Positions 9,041 to 17,275 of a stretch of DNA of 64,000 bases are shown here, in pieces (the stretch's first letter is position 1; every line of letters starts with the position of its first letter). The notes below the pieces were generated by a model. The model made no database searches, had not been told where the DNA came from, and saw only the letters and a list, made by a program, of their open reading frames with translations. The stretch covers positions 408,291 to 472,290 of the forward strand of contig NZ_KB902578.1 of the NCBI RefSeq assembly GCF_000379605.1, read 5' to 3'. Position numbers and translations under genes: made by a program. The DNA is from Rhizobium giardinii bv. giardinii H152 (lineage in GTDB: Bacteria; Pseudomonadota; Alphaproteobacteria; Rhizobiales; Rhizobiaceae).

Positions 9041-9062
9041 CATGTTCGGTAGTCCGCGGCCT

Positions 9063-9587
9063 TCACCGAGCCCGGCGGCGCTCGCCGGACGGCTGGTAGG
9101 CCAGCTTTGCGTGGAAGGTGCAATAGGGCGACGTGTCGGGCGAGTCATTGCCGCAGAAATGAAACTCGTCCTTCATCGGATCGCCGATCGGCCACTTGCA
9201 GGTGCGGTCGGTGAGCTGTGTCAGCGCCAGGCGGCGGGACATCGGCACCACCACGTTGCTGACCGGCGCGACGTCCTGATCCTCGACGGCGTCGATTTCC
9301 ATTTCTTCCTTCATGACGGTGGCGCCGGTGGTGCGCGTCACGGTGCGGGTGGCGATGCGCGCAGCATAGTTCGGCGCACGCGGCGCAGACGTTGCCGGAC
9401 GCTTGGTGCGGGTGGCGGTCGTCGTACTTCCGCCGGCCTTGGCGCGGCCGGGCAGGCAAAGCCGGTGCACCTTGCCGATGACTGCGTTTCGGCTGACGCC
9501 GCCGAGCTGCGCGGCGATCTGGCTCGCGCTCAATCCTTCTGACCACAACTTCTTGAGTTTCTCGACCCGCTCGTCAGTCCAGTTCAT
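9063..9587 (-). CDS. gcrA: GcrA cell-cycle regulator
   Basis: Alphaproteobacterial transcription cofactor that works with sigma-70 at promoters containing methylated GANTC sites. The N-terminus MNWTDERVEKLKKLWSEGLS is the GcrA helix-turn-helix signature, followed by SRNAVIGKVHRL. The C-terminal part, with RTCKWPIGDP and FHFCGNDS, is the conserved sigma-binding end. It has 174 residues. The frame is open 15 codons further, but the ATG at 9587 follows GGAG and starts the canonical sequence. It is convergent with phoB and its upstream region holds a striking run of GANTC sites, suggesting methylation-linked control. Confidence 0.95.
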   Translation of the reverse strand: MNWTDERVEKLKKLWSEGLSASQIAAQLGGVSRNAVIGKVHRLCLPGRAKAGGSTTTATRTKRPATSAPRAPNYAARIATRTVTRTTGATVMKEEMEIDAVEDQDVAPVSNVVVPMSRRLALTQLTDRTCKWPIGDPMKDEFHFCGNDSPDTSPYCTFHAKLAYQPSGERRRAR

Positions 9588-9733
9588 GGTCTTTTCTCCA
9601 TTCACAGCGTTGGTGATGGTCGAATCCTCCACCGACCCCCGGACAGGCGCCGAGGTTGAAACGCGATAACTCTTTTGGTGACTAGGTCCGCCGCATGCGT
9701 TCTAGTAATTGTTTGTTAAGGTAGAGGTAGGGG

Positions 9734-9770
9734 GACTCGCTGACAAGAGTCCCAGGAATCCGAGCGAATC
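9734..9770. promoter_or_regulatory. Cluster of four GANTC (CcrM) methylation sites upstream of gcrA
   Basis: GACTC at 9734, GAGTC at 9747, GAATC at 9756 and GAATC at 9766 lie within 37 bases. A fifth, GAATC at 9622, is closer to the gene. By chance one site per 256 bases is expected. The first two also form the ends of a perfect 7-bp inverted repeat with an 8-base spacer. Placement upstream of the gene for GcrA suggests cell-cycle-dependent methylation control. Confidence 0.65.
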
Positions 9771-9885
9771 GATTTTCGAGTTTTCCCCAACTTGCTTGGT
9801 GTGCGTGGCATTTTTGCAAGAGTGTCCGATCAAAAAAATCTATGCCGCGATGTTGGCGCGAATTGCCGCAAATGTCCGGCTTTTG

Positions 9886-9914
9886 TTGACATTGCGGTGC
9901 GAAATGAAGATAGT
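9886..9914 (+). promoter_or_regulatory. Putative sigma-70 promoter upstream of argD
   Basis: TTGACA (9886-9891), 17-base spacer, GATAGT (9909-9914). The -35 is perfect; the -10 is weaker. A start near 9921 would place the hairpin-terminator at 9920-9949 at the very 5' end of the argD leader. Confidence 0.4.
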
Positions 9915-9919
9915 GATTT

Positions 9920-9949
9920 TGCCGCCGCGAGGCGGCATTTTGATTTTTT
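9920..9949 (+). terminator. Intrinsic terminator on the + strand before argD, with no upstream + gene
   Basis: TGCCGCC (9920-9926) pairs with GGCGGCA (9931-9937) around GCGA, followed by TTTTGATTTTTT. The only upstream neighbour, gcrA, runs the other way. So this terminator either ends an unannotated small transcript from the gcrA/argD gap or acts as an attenuator in the argD leader. A 15-codon frame, ATG 9904 to TAA 9951, spans it. Confidence 0.7.
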
Positions 9950-10016
9950 AAGGGCTGGCCACAGTCCGAGCTGAGCCAACCGAAACAATCACTTGATGAT
10001 TGAGGAGACATGCGCC

Positions 10017-11216
10017 ATGGCCGATGCCACGCCGCTCTACGACACATATGCCCGCGCGCCCCTAAGGTTCGAGCGCGGCGAAGGCGTCTGGCTGGTTGCG
10101 GAGGATGGCACCCGCTATCTCGATTTTGCCGCCGGCGTTGCGGTCAACTCGCTCGGCCATGCCCATCCGCACCTCGTTTCGGCGCTGAAGGATCAGGCCG
10201 ACAAGGTCTGGCATCTCTCCAATCTCTATGAGGTTCCCGGACAGGAAAGCCTCAGCCGCCGGCTGACCGAGGCGACCTTCGCCGACAAGGTGTTTTTCAC
10301 CAATTCGGGTGCGGAAGCACTGGAATGCGCCATCAAGACGGCGCGGCGCTACCACTTCTCCAAGGGTCACCCGGAAAAGTTCCATATCATTACCTTCGAA
10401 GGCGCCTTCCATGGCCGGACGCTGGCGACGATCGCCGCCGGCGGCCAGGCAAAGTATCTCGAAGGCTTCGGCCCGAAGGCGCCGGGCTTCTACCAGGTGC
10501 CATTCAATGATATGCCCGCGGTGAAGGGGGCCATCACCGAGGAAACCGCGGCGATCCTGATCGAGCCGATCCAGGGCGAGGGCGGCATTCGCACGGTCTC
10601 CAAGGAGTTCCTGCAGGAACTGCGCTCGCTCTGCGACGAATACGGCCTGCTTCTGATCCTCGACGAGGTCCAGTGCGGCATCGGCCGGACCGGCAAGCTG
10701 TTTGCCTACGAATGGGCAGGCATCACGCCGGATATCATGGCGGTTGCCAAGGGCATCGGCGGCGGTTTCCCGCTCGGCGCCTGCCTTGCAACGGCGGAGG
10801 CTGCGTCGGGCATGGTCGCTGGTACGCATGGCTCGACCTATGGCGGCAATCCGCTGGCGATGGCCGTCGGCAATGCCGTCCTCGACGTCGTGCTGGCCGA
10901 CGGCTTCCTGCAGCATGTCCGCGACGTGGCGCTGGTATTCCGCCAGGGGCTGGCCTCGCTTGCCGATCGGTTCCCTGATATCATTGAGGAAATCCGCGGC
11001 GATGGCCTGATGCTCGGCATCAAGGCCAGGGTACCGTCCGCGGACCTGCTCAAGGCGATCCGCGCCGAGCGGCTCCTGGCCGTGCCTGCCGGTGAAAACG
11101 TCATCCGCCTGCTGCCGCCGCTGGTGACGACGGCGGAAGAAGCCCGCGAAGGCCTGTCGCGGCTCGAGCGCGCGGCCGAACAGCTGACGGTGGAACGACG
11201 AAAGGCCTCGGCCTGA
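10017..11216 (+). CDS. argD: Acetylornithine aminotransferase
   Basis: PLP enzyme converting N-acetylglutamate semialdehyde to N-acetylornithine in arginine synthesis (some ArgD also act on succinyldiaminopimelate). It has 399 residues. Motifs are [15 protein letters not shown] for the cofactor phosphate, [12 protein letters not shown] with the ring-contacting Asp, and [14 protein letters not shown] with the Schiff-base Lys. The frame begins at ATG 9993, but the ATG at 10017 follows a strong GAGGAGA site, which itself lies in the upstream extension. argF follows after 46 bases, so the two form an arginine operon. Confidence 0.95.
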   Translation: MADATPLYDTYARAPLRFERGEGVWLVAEDGTRYLDFAAGVAVNSLGHAHPHLVSALKDQADKVWHLSNLYEVPGQESLSRRLTEATFADKVFFTNSGAEALECAIKTARRYHFSKGHPEKFHIITFEGAFHGRTLATIAAGGQAKYLEGFGPKAPGFYQVPFNDMPAVKGAITEETAAILIEPIQGEGGIRTVSKEFLQELRSLCDEYGLLLILDEVQCGIGRTGKLFAYEWAGITPDIMAVAKGIGGGFPLGACLATAEAASGMVAGTHGSTYGGNPLAMAVGNAVLDVVLADGFLQHVRDVALVFRQGLASLADRFPDIIEEIRGDGLMLGIKARVPSADLLKAIRAERLLAVPAGENVIRLLPPLVTTAEEAREGLSRLERAAEQLTVERRKASA

Positions 11217-11262
11217 GCGACGTTCCCCTTCCCAAGCTGAAAACACAGGACTTTGAAATAGA

Positions 11263-12174
11263 ATGGCCAGACACTTTCTCGATCTTTCTGCCATGACGAC
11301 AGGCGACCTGCGGACGATCATCGACGATGCCCGGGTCCGCAAGGCCGCCACCAAGGCCGGCACGGCGGAAAAACCGCTTGCCGGCAAGATGCTGGCGATG
11401 ATCTTCGAAAAACCGTCGACCCGCACGCGCGTCTCCTTCGATGTCGGCATGCGCCAGCTCGGCGGCGAGACTTTGTTCCTCTCCGGCACCGAGATGCAGC
11501 TCGGCCGCGCCGAAACCATCGGCGACACGGCCAAGGTGCTGTCGCGCTATGTCGATGCCATCATGATCCGCACGACCGATCACACGCGCCTGCTGGAACT
11601 GGCCGAGCACGCGACCGTGCCGGTGATCAACGGCCTGACGGACACGACGCATCCCTGCCAGATCATGGCCGATATCATGACCTTCGAGGAGCATGCAGGT
11701 CCGGTGAAGGGCAAGACTATTGCCTGGACCGGCGATGGCAACAATGTGTTGCATTCCTTCGTCGAAGGGTCCGCGCGTTTCGGCTATCGGATGAACATGG
11801 CCGTGCCGCTGGGTTCCGAGCCGGACGACAGGATCCTCAACTGGGCCCGCAATAATGGCGGCGACATCAAGCTCTATCACGAGGCCGAGCAGGCGGTCGC
11901 AGGTGCCCATTGCGTCGTCACCGACACCTGGGTGTCGATGAATCAGGAGCATCGGGCGCGTGGCCACAATGTATTCCAGCCGTTCCAGGTCAATGCAGCG
12001 CTGATGGCGAAGGCCGACAAGGATGCGCTGTTCATGCATTGCCTTCCCGCCCATCGCGGCGAGGAGGTGACGGACGACGTGATCGACGGCAAGCAGTCGG
12101 TCGTCTTCGACGAGGCGGAAAACCGCCTGCATGCGCAAAAATCGGTTCTGGCCTGGTGCCTCGGCGCGCTCTGA
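11263..12174 (+). CDS. argF: Ornithine carbamoyltransferase
   Basis: Makes citrulline from ornithine and carbamoyl phosphate, the step after ArgD and deacetylation. It has 303 residues, normal length. Motifs are [13 protein letters not shown] for carbamoyl phosphate, HPCQIMAD, and [10 protein letters not shown] for ornithine. The start ATG at 11263 follows AGGAC at a suitable distance. It is co-oriented with argD and probably co-transcribed. Confidence 0.96.
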   Translation: MARHFLDLSAMTTGDLRTIIDDARVRKAATKAGTAEKPLAGKMLAMIFEKPSTRTRVSFDVGMRQLGGETLFLSGTEMQLGRAETIGDTAKVLSRYVDAIMIRTTDHTRLLELAEHATVPVINGLTDTTHPCQIMADIMTFEEHAGPVKGKTIAWTGDGNNVLHSFVEGSARFGYRMNMAVPLGSEPDDRILNWARNNGGDIKLYHEAEQAVAGAHCVVTDTWVSMNQEHRARGHNVFQPFQVNAALMAKADKDALFMHCLPAHRGEEVTDDVIDGKQSVVFDEAENRLHAQKSVLAWCLGAL

Positions 12175-12229
12175 GCATCTGCGCCGCACATATTGAAAAC
12201 CGGACCACGGCACACGATCTAAGCTGCAA

Positions 12230-12271
12230 TAGGGTGACCGGCGGGGGCTTAGGCCTCCTCGCCCGGTGATC
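12230..12271 (+). terminator. Possible imperfect hairpin after argF
   Basis: About 55 bases after the argF stop, a GC-rich imperfect inverted repeat (roughly ACCGGCGGGGGC with GCCTCCTCGCCCGGT around TTAG) could end the argDF transcript. There is no T-run, so it is a weak call. Confidence 0.3.
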
Positions 12272-12457
12272 TGCGTTCAGAAGTCCAACCTCCGTTCTTT
12301 CATCCGCAGTGGCGTGGAGAAGAGCGAGCAGCCGTTTTTTCAGCACTGATCTGGACAAAACGGACCTGCGCAGGATCAATAAGAGCATCGGACATCGCGT
12401 CGTCATAGGCTCCGGCCTTTGTGGCTGGTCGATGTCCGAGGGCTAAGGAGCAGAGTG

Positions 12458-13447
12458 ATGACGGAAGCCATGCCAGGCCTCGGCCAATTCGATTTCGCCG
12501 GCGACGATCATGTCGTGCCGTTTCAGGTGGAGGGCCTCGATGTGCGCGGGCGTGCCGTCCAGCTCGGCCCGATGCTCGACGCCATTCTCGAACGTCACAA
12601 TTATCCGCTGCCGGTCGCCCGTCTCGTTGCCGAAACGGTGGTGCTGACGGTGCTGCTCGGCACGTCGCTGAAATTCGATGGCAAGCTGATCGTCCAGACG
12701 AAAAGCAACGGTCCGGTTGATCTGGTCGTAGCCGACTTCTCGACCCCCGACCGGGTGCGCGCCTATGCCCGCTACGATGAGGAAGCCCTGTCGCTCGCCG
12801 AAGAGAATGGCCTCACCAAGCCGGAGCATCTGCTGGGGGAAGGCATTCTCGCCTTCACCATCGACCAGGGCGCGCATACGCAGCGTTATCAGGGCATCGT
12901 GCCGCTCGACGGTGCTTCGCTCGAGGAAATCGCGGGCGTCTACTTCCGCCAGTCGGAGCAGATCCCGACCAAGGTGCGCCTCGGCGTCGCCGAACTGCTC
13001 GACCGCGACGAGAACGGCAAGCCGCGGCATCGGTGGCGGGCGGGCGGCATGGTTGCGCAGTTCCTCCCGGAAGCGCCGGAGCGCATGCGCCAGGCGGACC
13101 TTCACGGTGGTGATGGCGACAACGGTGAAAATGCCTTCGAAGTCGATGATCTCTGGGACGAGGCAAGCGTCATGGTCCAGACCATCGACGCCGATGAGCT
13201 GACCGATCCGACGGTCGGTACCGAGCGGTTGCTCTACCGGCTGTTCCATGAGCGCGGCGTCAAGGTCTATCCGCCCCAGGCCGTTTACGACAGGTGCAGC
13301 TGTTCGCGAGAGAAGCTGCGCGACGTGCTGGCGAGCCTCAGTCAGGAGGATCTCGATCACGCGGTCGAAGACGGAATGGTATCGGTCACGTGCGAGTTCT
13401 GCTCGACGACCTATCGTTTCGAGGCAACGGAAGTGAAGCCGCAGTAA
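12458..13447 (+). CDS. hslO: Redox-regulated chaperone Hsp33
   Basis: Cytosolic holdase chaperone activated by oxidative unfolding. It has 329 residues. The C-terminal zinc switch is visible as CSC (YDRCSCSREKL) and CEFC, matching the CxC...CxxC pattern of Hsp33. The frame opens at 12419, but ATG 12458 follows AAGGAGCAGAGTG. An inverted repeat with 10-bp arms (TCGGACATCG at 12388 and CGATGTCCGA at 12430) lies just before the ribosome site and might influence translation. It shares the direction of argDF but has a 283-base gap, so it probably has its own promoter. Confidence 0.94.
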   Translation: MTEAMPGLGQFDFAGDDHVVPFQVEGLDVRGRAVQLGPMLDAILERHNYPLPVARLVAETVVLTVLLGTSLKFDGKLIVQTKSNGPVDLVVADFSTPDRVRAYARYDEEALSLAEENGLTKPEHLLGEGILAFTIDQGAHTQRYQGIVPLDGASLEEIAGVYFRQSEQIPTKVRLGVAELLDRDENGKPRHRWRAGGMVAQFLPEAPERMRQADLHGGDGDNGENAFEVDDLWDEASVMVQTIDADELTDPTVGTERLLYRLFHERGVKVYPPQAVYDRCSCSREKLRDVLASLSQEDLDHAVEDGMVSVTCEFCSTTYRFEATEVKPQ

Positions 13448-13559
13448 CAGGCTGCGGCTGGAGCAAATCCCAGGAACAGTGCGAAACGATTTGCCGGCCG
13501 GAATTGCGTCGAGACAAGGAGACGGAGCATTTCCGTTCTCGCAGAAGAACGGGACTGCT

Positions 13560-13952
13560 CTAGTTCAACGTCCGGGCCTGGCCGGGTGAATCCAGCGAAA
13601 AGGCGGGGATGTCGACCGTGAAGATGTCGCCATCCGGTGTTTCCATCGAATAATGGCCGAACATCACGCCCGACGGTGTGTCCAGCGGGCAGCCCGACGA
13701 ATATTCATAGGTGTCGCCGGGATTGAGAACCGGTTGCTCGCCGATGACGCCCGGCCCGTTGACTTCGTCTACCTGGCCGTTTTCGTCGGTAATGTGCCAG
13801 TAGCGCGTCATCAGCCGCACGGTCTTGCCGGAAAAATTGGAGATCAGGATCCGGTAGCCCCATACATAGCGGCTGTCCTCCGGATCGGACTGCTCCTCCA
13901 GATAATAAGGCTCTACGGTCACCTCGATATCGCGAGTTAGCGCGCGGTACAT
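13560..13952 (-). CDS. apaG: Co2+/Mg2+ efflux-type protein ApaG
   Basis: Small beta-sandwich (DUF525) protein of 130 residues, near the usual length. The family signatures [46 protein letters not shown] and GVMFGHYSM are all present. Its biochemical role is uncertain despite the name. A TTG two codons upstream (13958) is open, but the ATG at 13952 has AAAGGG upstream. It is convergent with hslO. Confidence 0.93.
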   Translation of the reverse strand: MYRALTRDIEVTVEPYYLEEQSDPEDSRYVWGYRILISNFSGKTVRLMTRYWHITDENGQVDEVNGPGVIGEQPVLNPGDTYEYSSGCPLDTPSGVMFGHYSMETPDGDIFTVDIPAFSLDSPGQARTLN

Positions 13953-14047
13953 ATGCAAACCCTTTTCAAGTCTATCGGCGATATTCTACAGCAAGATGGT
14001 TTCGTCAAGAATAATGGACAGCGTAAACTGTTAGGATAGGGCACAGC

Positions 14048-14644
14048 ATGCTCGACGGTCACTTCAGGCGGCGACTTGGTCCCCGGCTCGATCACGCCGG
14101 CCAGGCGTTGGCGCGCCGCGGCATCGGCGCGAACACGGTGGCGGTCACGGGCTTCCTGCTCGGATTGGCCGCCGCCCTTGCCATCGTTCTCGACGCTTTC
14201 GCCTGGGGCTTCGTTCTGATCGGCGCAAGCCGGATCTGTGATGGGCTGGACGGCGCCGTCGCACGTGCGACTGACCGCACGGATTTCGGCGACTTCCTCG
14301 ATATCGTCCTCGATTTCGCCTTCTACGGCCTCATCCCCTTCGCCTTCATCCTGGCCGATCCCTATGAAAACGGCGCAGCGGGCGGATTGCTGCTTCTGTC
14401 TCTTTATATCAATGGCGCGAGCTGTCTCGCCTTTGCCGTCATGGCCGGGAAGGGTGGCCTCGCCACGGAGGCGCGGCGCGTGAAATCGCTCTGTTTCACT
14501 ACCGGTCTTGTCTTCCTCGGCTTCTGCCTGTTGCCGCACTGGTTTTCGGAGATCGCCATCGGCTTTTCCCTTGTCTGCTTCTACACGGCGCTGTCGCGCG
14601 TCATGTTGGCGCGGGCGCGTTTCAGGGCTGAAACGCAGGCATGA
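14048..14644 (+). CDS. CDP-alcohol phosphatidyltransferase family protein
   Basis: Inner-membrane enzyme of 198 residues that joins a CDP-activated lipid head or diacylglycerol to an alcohol. The catalytic signature D-x2-D-G-x2-A-R-x8-G-x3-D-x3-D is seen as CDGLDGAVARATDRTDFGDF followed by LDIVLD. Four or five hydrophobic stretches follow. The alcohol substrate cannot be told from sequence; it is not an obvious PgsA, PssA or Pcs. It is divergent from apaG (96-base gap) and convergent with metZ, sharing a terminator hairpin right at its stop codon. Confidence 0.85.
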   Translation: MLDGHFRRRLGPRLDHAGQALARRGIGANTVAVTGFLLGLAAALAIVLDAFAWGFVLIGASRICDGLDGAVARATDRTDFGDFLDIVLDFAFYGLIPFAFILADPYENGAAGGLLLLSLYINGASCLAFAVMAGKGGLATEARRVKSLCFTTGLVFLGFCLLPHWFSEIAIGFSLVCFYTALSRVMLARARFRAETQA

Positions 14645-14676
14645 AAAACGCCCGCATCCGGCCGGATGCGGGCGTT
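14644..14676 (-). terminator. Intrinsic terminator of metZ
   Basis: A perfect 30-base palindrome (14647-14676; arms AACGCCCGCATCCGG and its complement) followed on the minus strand by TTTTT. The hairpin abuts the stop codon of the convergent phosphatidyltransferase. Only the minus direction has a T-run. Confidence 0.88.
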
Positions 14677-14694
14677 CGCAACAAAAGCCGGAAA

Positions 14695-15879
14695 TCAGGC
14701 CCTGATGGTTTTCAGCGCCCGGGCGAAATCCTCAATCAGGTCTTCGCTGTCTTCGATGCCGGCCGAGAAGCGCACGGTGCCCGGCGAAATGCCGAGTTCG
14801 GCGCGGGCTTCCTCCGACAGGTTCTTGTGCGTCGTCGTCGCCGGATGGGTGATCAGACTCTTGCTGTCGCCGAGATTGTTGGAAATCAGCACGACGTCGA
14901 GCGCATTCTGCAGCGCGAAGGCGGCTTCCTTGCCGCCCTTCAGTTCGAAGCACACCAGCGTCGAGCCGCCCTTCATCTGCCGGGAAATGATATCGGCCTG
15001 CGGATGATCCTTGCGGCCGGGATAGATCACGCGGGCGACCTGCGGCTGCTCGGCAAGGAAGTCGGCGACCCGCGAAGCGTTCTCGCTCTGCTGGCGCACG
15101 CGCAGCGGCAGGGTCTCGATGCCCTTCAGCAGCGTCCAGGCATTGAACGGCGACAGCGCCGGGCCGGTGTGGCGGAAATAATCGTGCAGGTGTTCGTTGA
15201 TCCATTCCTTGTCGGAGAGGATAACGCCGCCGAGGCAGCGGCCTTGGCCGTCGATGTGCTTGGTGGCGGAATAGACGACGATATGCGCGCCGAGTTCCAG
15301 CGGCTTCTGCAGAAGCGGCGTCGCAAAGACGTTGTCGACCACCACCTTGGCGCCGATCGCATTGGCGATCCTGGCAACACCGGCGATATCGACCACTTCC
15401 AGGGTCGGATTGGTCGGGCTCTCGAGGAAGAACACCTTGGTGTTCGGCTTGACCGCCTTTTCCCAGTTTTCGAGGAAGCGCCCGTCGATCAGCGTGCATT
15501 CGATGCCGTATTTCGGCGCCAGCGTCTCCACCACCCAGCGGCAGGAGCCGAACAGGGCGCGGGCGGCGACGATATGGTCGCCGGCCTTGAGCTGGCAGAG
15601 AATAGCGGCCGAAACTGCCGCCATGCCGGATGCCGTGGCGCGCGCGTCCTCTGCGCCTTCCAGCATGCACATGCGCTGTTCGAACATGTCGTTGGTCGGG
15701 CTGCCGTAGCGGGCGTAGATGAAGCCGTCGGTCTCGCCCTTGAAGCGCGCCTCGGCGGCTTCCGAGCTGTCATAAACGAAGCCCTGGGTCAGGAAGATGG
15801 CTTCTGAGGTTTCGCCGTGGTTCGAACGGGTCGTGCCGCCATGAACGAGCTGTGTTGCCGGGCGCCAGTTTTTGCTCAT
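14695..15879 (-). CDS. metZ: O-succinylhomoserine sulfhydrylase
   Basis: PLP enzyme that forms homocysteine from O-succinylhomoserine and sulfide in methionine synthesis. It has 394 residues. The Cys/Met metabolism fold is shown by RYGSPTNDMFEQR, SGMAAVSAA, ESPTNPTLEVVDI and the Schiff-base Lys in YSATKHIDGQGR. Identity as MetZ rather than cystathionine synthase is supported by the RCLGGVIL segment and by the SAM-II riboswitch upstream, which in alphaproteobacteria controls metA/metZ. The ATG at 15879 has only a weak ribosome site (AAAGCGACG). It is transcribed alone and ends at the hairpin at 14647. Confidence 0.93.
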   Translation of the reverse strand: MSKNWRPATQLVHGGTTRSNHGETSEAIFLTQGFVYDSSEAAEARFKGETDGFIYARYGSPTNDMFEQRMCMLEGAEDARATASGMAAVSAAILCQLKAGDHIVAARALFGSCRWVVETLAPKYGIECTLIDGRFLENWEKAVKPNTKVFFLESPTNPTLEVVDIAGVARIANAIGAKVVVDNVFATPLLQKPLELGAHIVVYSATKHIDGQGRCLGGVILSDKEWINEHLHDYFRHTGPALSPFNAWTLLKGIETLPLRVRQQSENASRVADFLAEQPQVARVIYPGRKDHPQADIISRQMKGGSTLVCFELKGGKEAAFALQNALDVVLISNNLGDSKSLITHPATTTHKNLSEEARAELGISPGTVRFSAGIEDSEDLIEDFARALKTIRA

Positions 15880-15899
15880 CGGATCGTCGCTTTCACAAA

Positions 15900-15930
15900 C
15901 AAAAAAACCGGCCGCAAAAGCAAGCCGGTT
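15900..15930 (-). terminator. Riboswitch-controlled terminator of metZ leader
   Basis: On the minus strand AACCGGC (15930-15924) pairs with GCCGGTT (15912-15906), followed by a run of T. Its 5' arm can alternatively pair with the GCCGGGTT segment directly after the SAM-II aptamer (near 15942-15935), which would act as an antiterminator. This supports SAM-induced premature termination. Confidence 0.75.
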
Positions 15931-15940
15931 TCGAACCCGG

Positions 15941-15998
15941 CCTTTTTAGCTATTTGTTTAACGTGGCTGCAAGCCGACCGGCCAAATCACCACGGGAT
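15941..15998 (-). promoter_or_regulatory. SAM-II riboswitch upstream of metZ
   Basis: The minus strand shows the SAM-II (metA motif) aptamer: CCCGTGGTGATTTG, then GGCTTGCAGCCACGTTAAACA, ending AGCTAAAAAGG. CGTGG pairs with CCACG (stem P1), and the 3' GCTAAAAAGG tail forms the pseudoknot typical of the class. It lies about 60-115 bases before the metZ start, followed by a terminator. High S-adenosylmethionine should shut off metZ. Recognised from the known consensus. Confidence 0.93.
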
Positions 15999-16005
15999 AA
16001 TTCTT

Positions 16006-16034
16006 CAAATACTGCGCAAGCATGCTTGCGTCAA
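16006..16034 (-). promoter_or_regulatory. Promoter of metZ with an embedded perfect palindrome
   Basis: Minus strand TTGACG (16034-16029), exactly 17 bases, then TATTTG (16011-16006). Transcription would begin near 15999, directly before the SAM-II aptamer. The spacer contains most of a perfect 16-bp palindrome, CGCAAGCATGCTTGCG (16015-16030), overlapping the -35. This is where a repressor operator would sit, so metZ may have a second layer of control. Confidence 0.6.
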
Positions 16035-16110
16035 TTCCCTTGAACAAGAAGATATGTCACAGGGACAATTTGGTTTATGACGTGCCGCTTGCGGCAAAAA
16101 GGAACACGGG

Positions 16111-17208
16111 ATGACGAGGGCAACAGGCATTCTAGCGGATCGCGCCATAGCGGCGCTGTTTGAGACGGGGCGTTTGAAAAGCGAGGGTGCGCTGGATATC
16201 GACCAGATCCAGCCGGCAAGCCTCGACCTGCGTCTGGGCTCGAAAGCCTTTCGCGTGCGCGCCAGCTTCCTGCCGGGCCCCAGCCATCTCGTGGCTGACA
16301 AGCTTGACCGGCTGAAACTGCATGTCATCGATCTCTCCGAGGGGGCCGTGCTCGAGACCGGCTGCGTCTACATCGTGCCGCTGATGGAAAGCGTCGACCT
16401 GCCTGCCGACATGTCGGCCTCGGCCAATCCGAAGAGTTCGACCGGCCGGCTGGATATCTTCACCCGCGTTATCGCGGATCGCGCCCAGGAATTCGACAAG
16501 ATTCCCGCCGGCTATTCCGGCCCGCTTTACCTCGAAATCAGCCCGCGCACCTTCCCGGTGATCGTGCGGCGCGGCTCGCGCTTGTCGCAGATCCGTTTCC
16601 GCATCGGCCACGCGCTGCTCAGCGAAGCCGAGGTTTTGGCGCTGCATGAAAGCGATGTGCTGGTTGCCAGCGAAAAGCCGAACGTCTCCGGCGGCGGCAT
16701 CGCGCTTTCCATCGACCTCAAGGGAACCGGCGCTGACGGCCTGATCGGCTATCGCGGCAAGCACCACACCGCTGTCGTCGATGTCGACAAGAAGGCCGAG
16801 CACGGCATCTTCGATTTCTGGGAGCCGCTCTATAGTCGCGGCCGCGACGAACTGATCCTCGATCCCGACGAATTCTACATTCTCGTCTCGCGTGAGGCGG
16901 TGCATGTGCCGCCGCTCTATGCCGCGGAAATGACGCCGTTCGATCCGCTGGTCGGCGAATTCCGCGTCCATTATGCCGGCTTCTTCGACCCCGGCTTCGG
17001 CCACGCCTTTGCCGGCGGAACGGGCAGCCGCGCCGTGCTCGAAGTCCGCAGCCACGAGGTCCCTTTCATCCTGGAGCATGGCCAGATCGTCGGCCGGCTG
17101 GTCTACGAGCACATGATGGAGCGGCCCGAAGGCCTTTATGGTCTCGGTCTCGGCTCCAATTACCAGGCGCAGGGCCTGAAGCTGTCCAAGCATTTCCGCT
17201 CGGAATAA
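16111..17208 (+). CDS. dcd: 2'-deoxycytidine 5'-triphosphate deaminase, two-domain form
   Basis: Nucleotide enzyme predicted to convert dCTP to dUTP. At 365 residues it is about twice the length of a standard Dcd (about 190), consistent with the alphaproteobacterial family made of two dUTPase-fold domains in tandem. N-domain features are QIQPASLDLRLGSKAFRVRA, NPKSSTGRLDIFTRV, the EFDKIPAGYSGPLYLEISPRT block and RLSQIRF. The C-domain repeats the theme with GFFDPGFGHAF and LEHGQIVGRLVYE. A short hairpin, TGCCGC/GCGGCA (16083-16096), lies just before the AAGGAA ribosome site. It is divergent from metZ. Confidence 0.9.
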   Translation: MTRATGILADRAIAALFETGRLKSEGALDIDQIQPASLDLRLGSKAFRVRASFLPGPSHLVADKLDRLKLHVIDLSEGAVLETGCVYIVPLMESVDLPADMSASANPKSSTGRLDIFTRVIADRAQEFDKIPAGYSGPLYLEISPRTFPVIVRRGSRLSQIRFRIGHALLSEAEVLALHESDVLVASEKPNVSGGGIALSIDLKGTGADGLIGYRGKHHTAVVDVDKKAEHGIFDFWEPLYSRGRDELILDPDEFYILVSREAVHVPPLYAAEMTPFDPLVGEFRVHYAGFFDPGFGHAFAGGTGSRAVLEVRSHEVPFILEHGQIVGRLVYEHMMERPEGLYGLGLGSNYQAQGLKLSKHFRSE

Positions 17209-17275
17209 AGGCGCCCCTAAAATCCGAAGCCACCTTGACAGCCGGCAGCGCTTGGTGGAAACCTCCTAAGCCGAT

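Larger units (their letters stand above)
9588..10016. other. Intergenic region between gcrA and argD (429 bases)
   Basis: No convincing gene. An open frame on the + strand (9709-9951) lacks a ribosome site and recognisable content. The region holds five GANTC sites (one at 9622, four at 9734-9770), a 7-bp inverted repeat GGGACTC/GAGTCCC (9732-9753), a promoter-like pair near 9886-9914, and an intrinsic terminator at 9920-9949 pointing toward argD. A small RNA or a leader attenuator is possible. Confidence 0.6.

Noticed and set aside
9709-9951. 80-codon open frame in the gcrA/argD gap
   Set aside because: No ribosome site, unusual composition, and it crosses the terminator hairpin. Better seen as regulatory or small RNA sequence.
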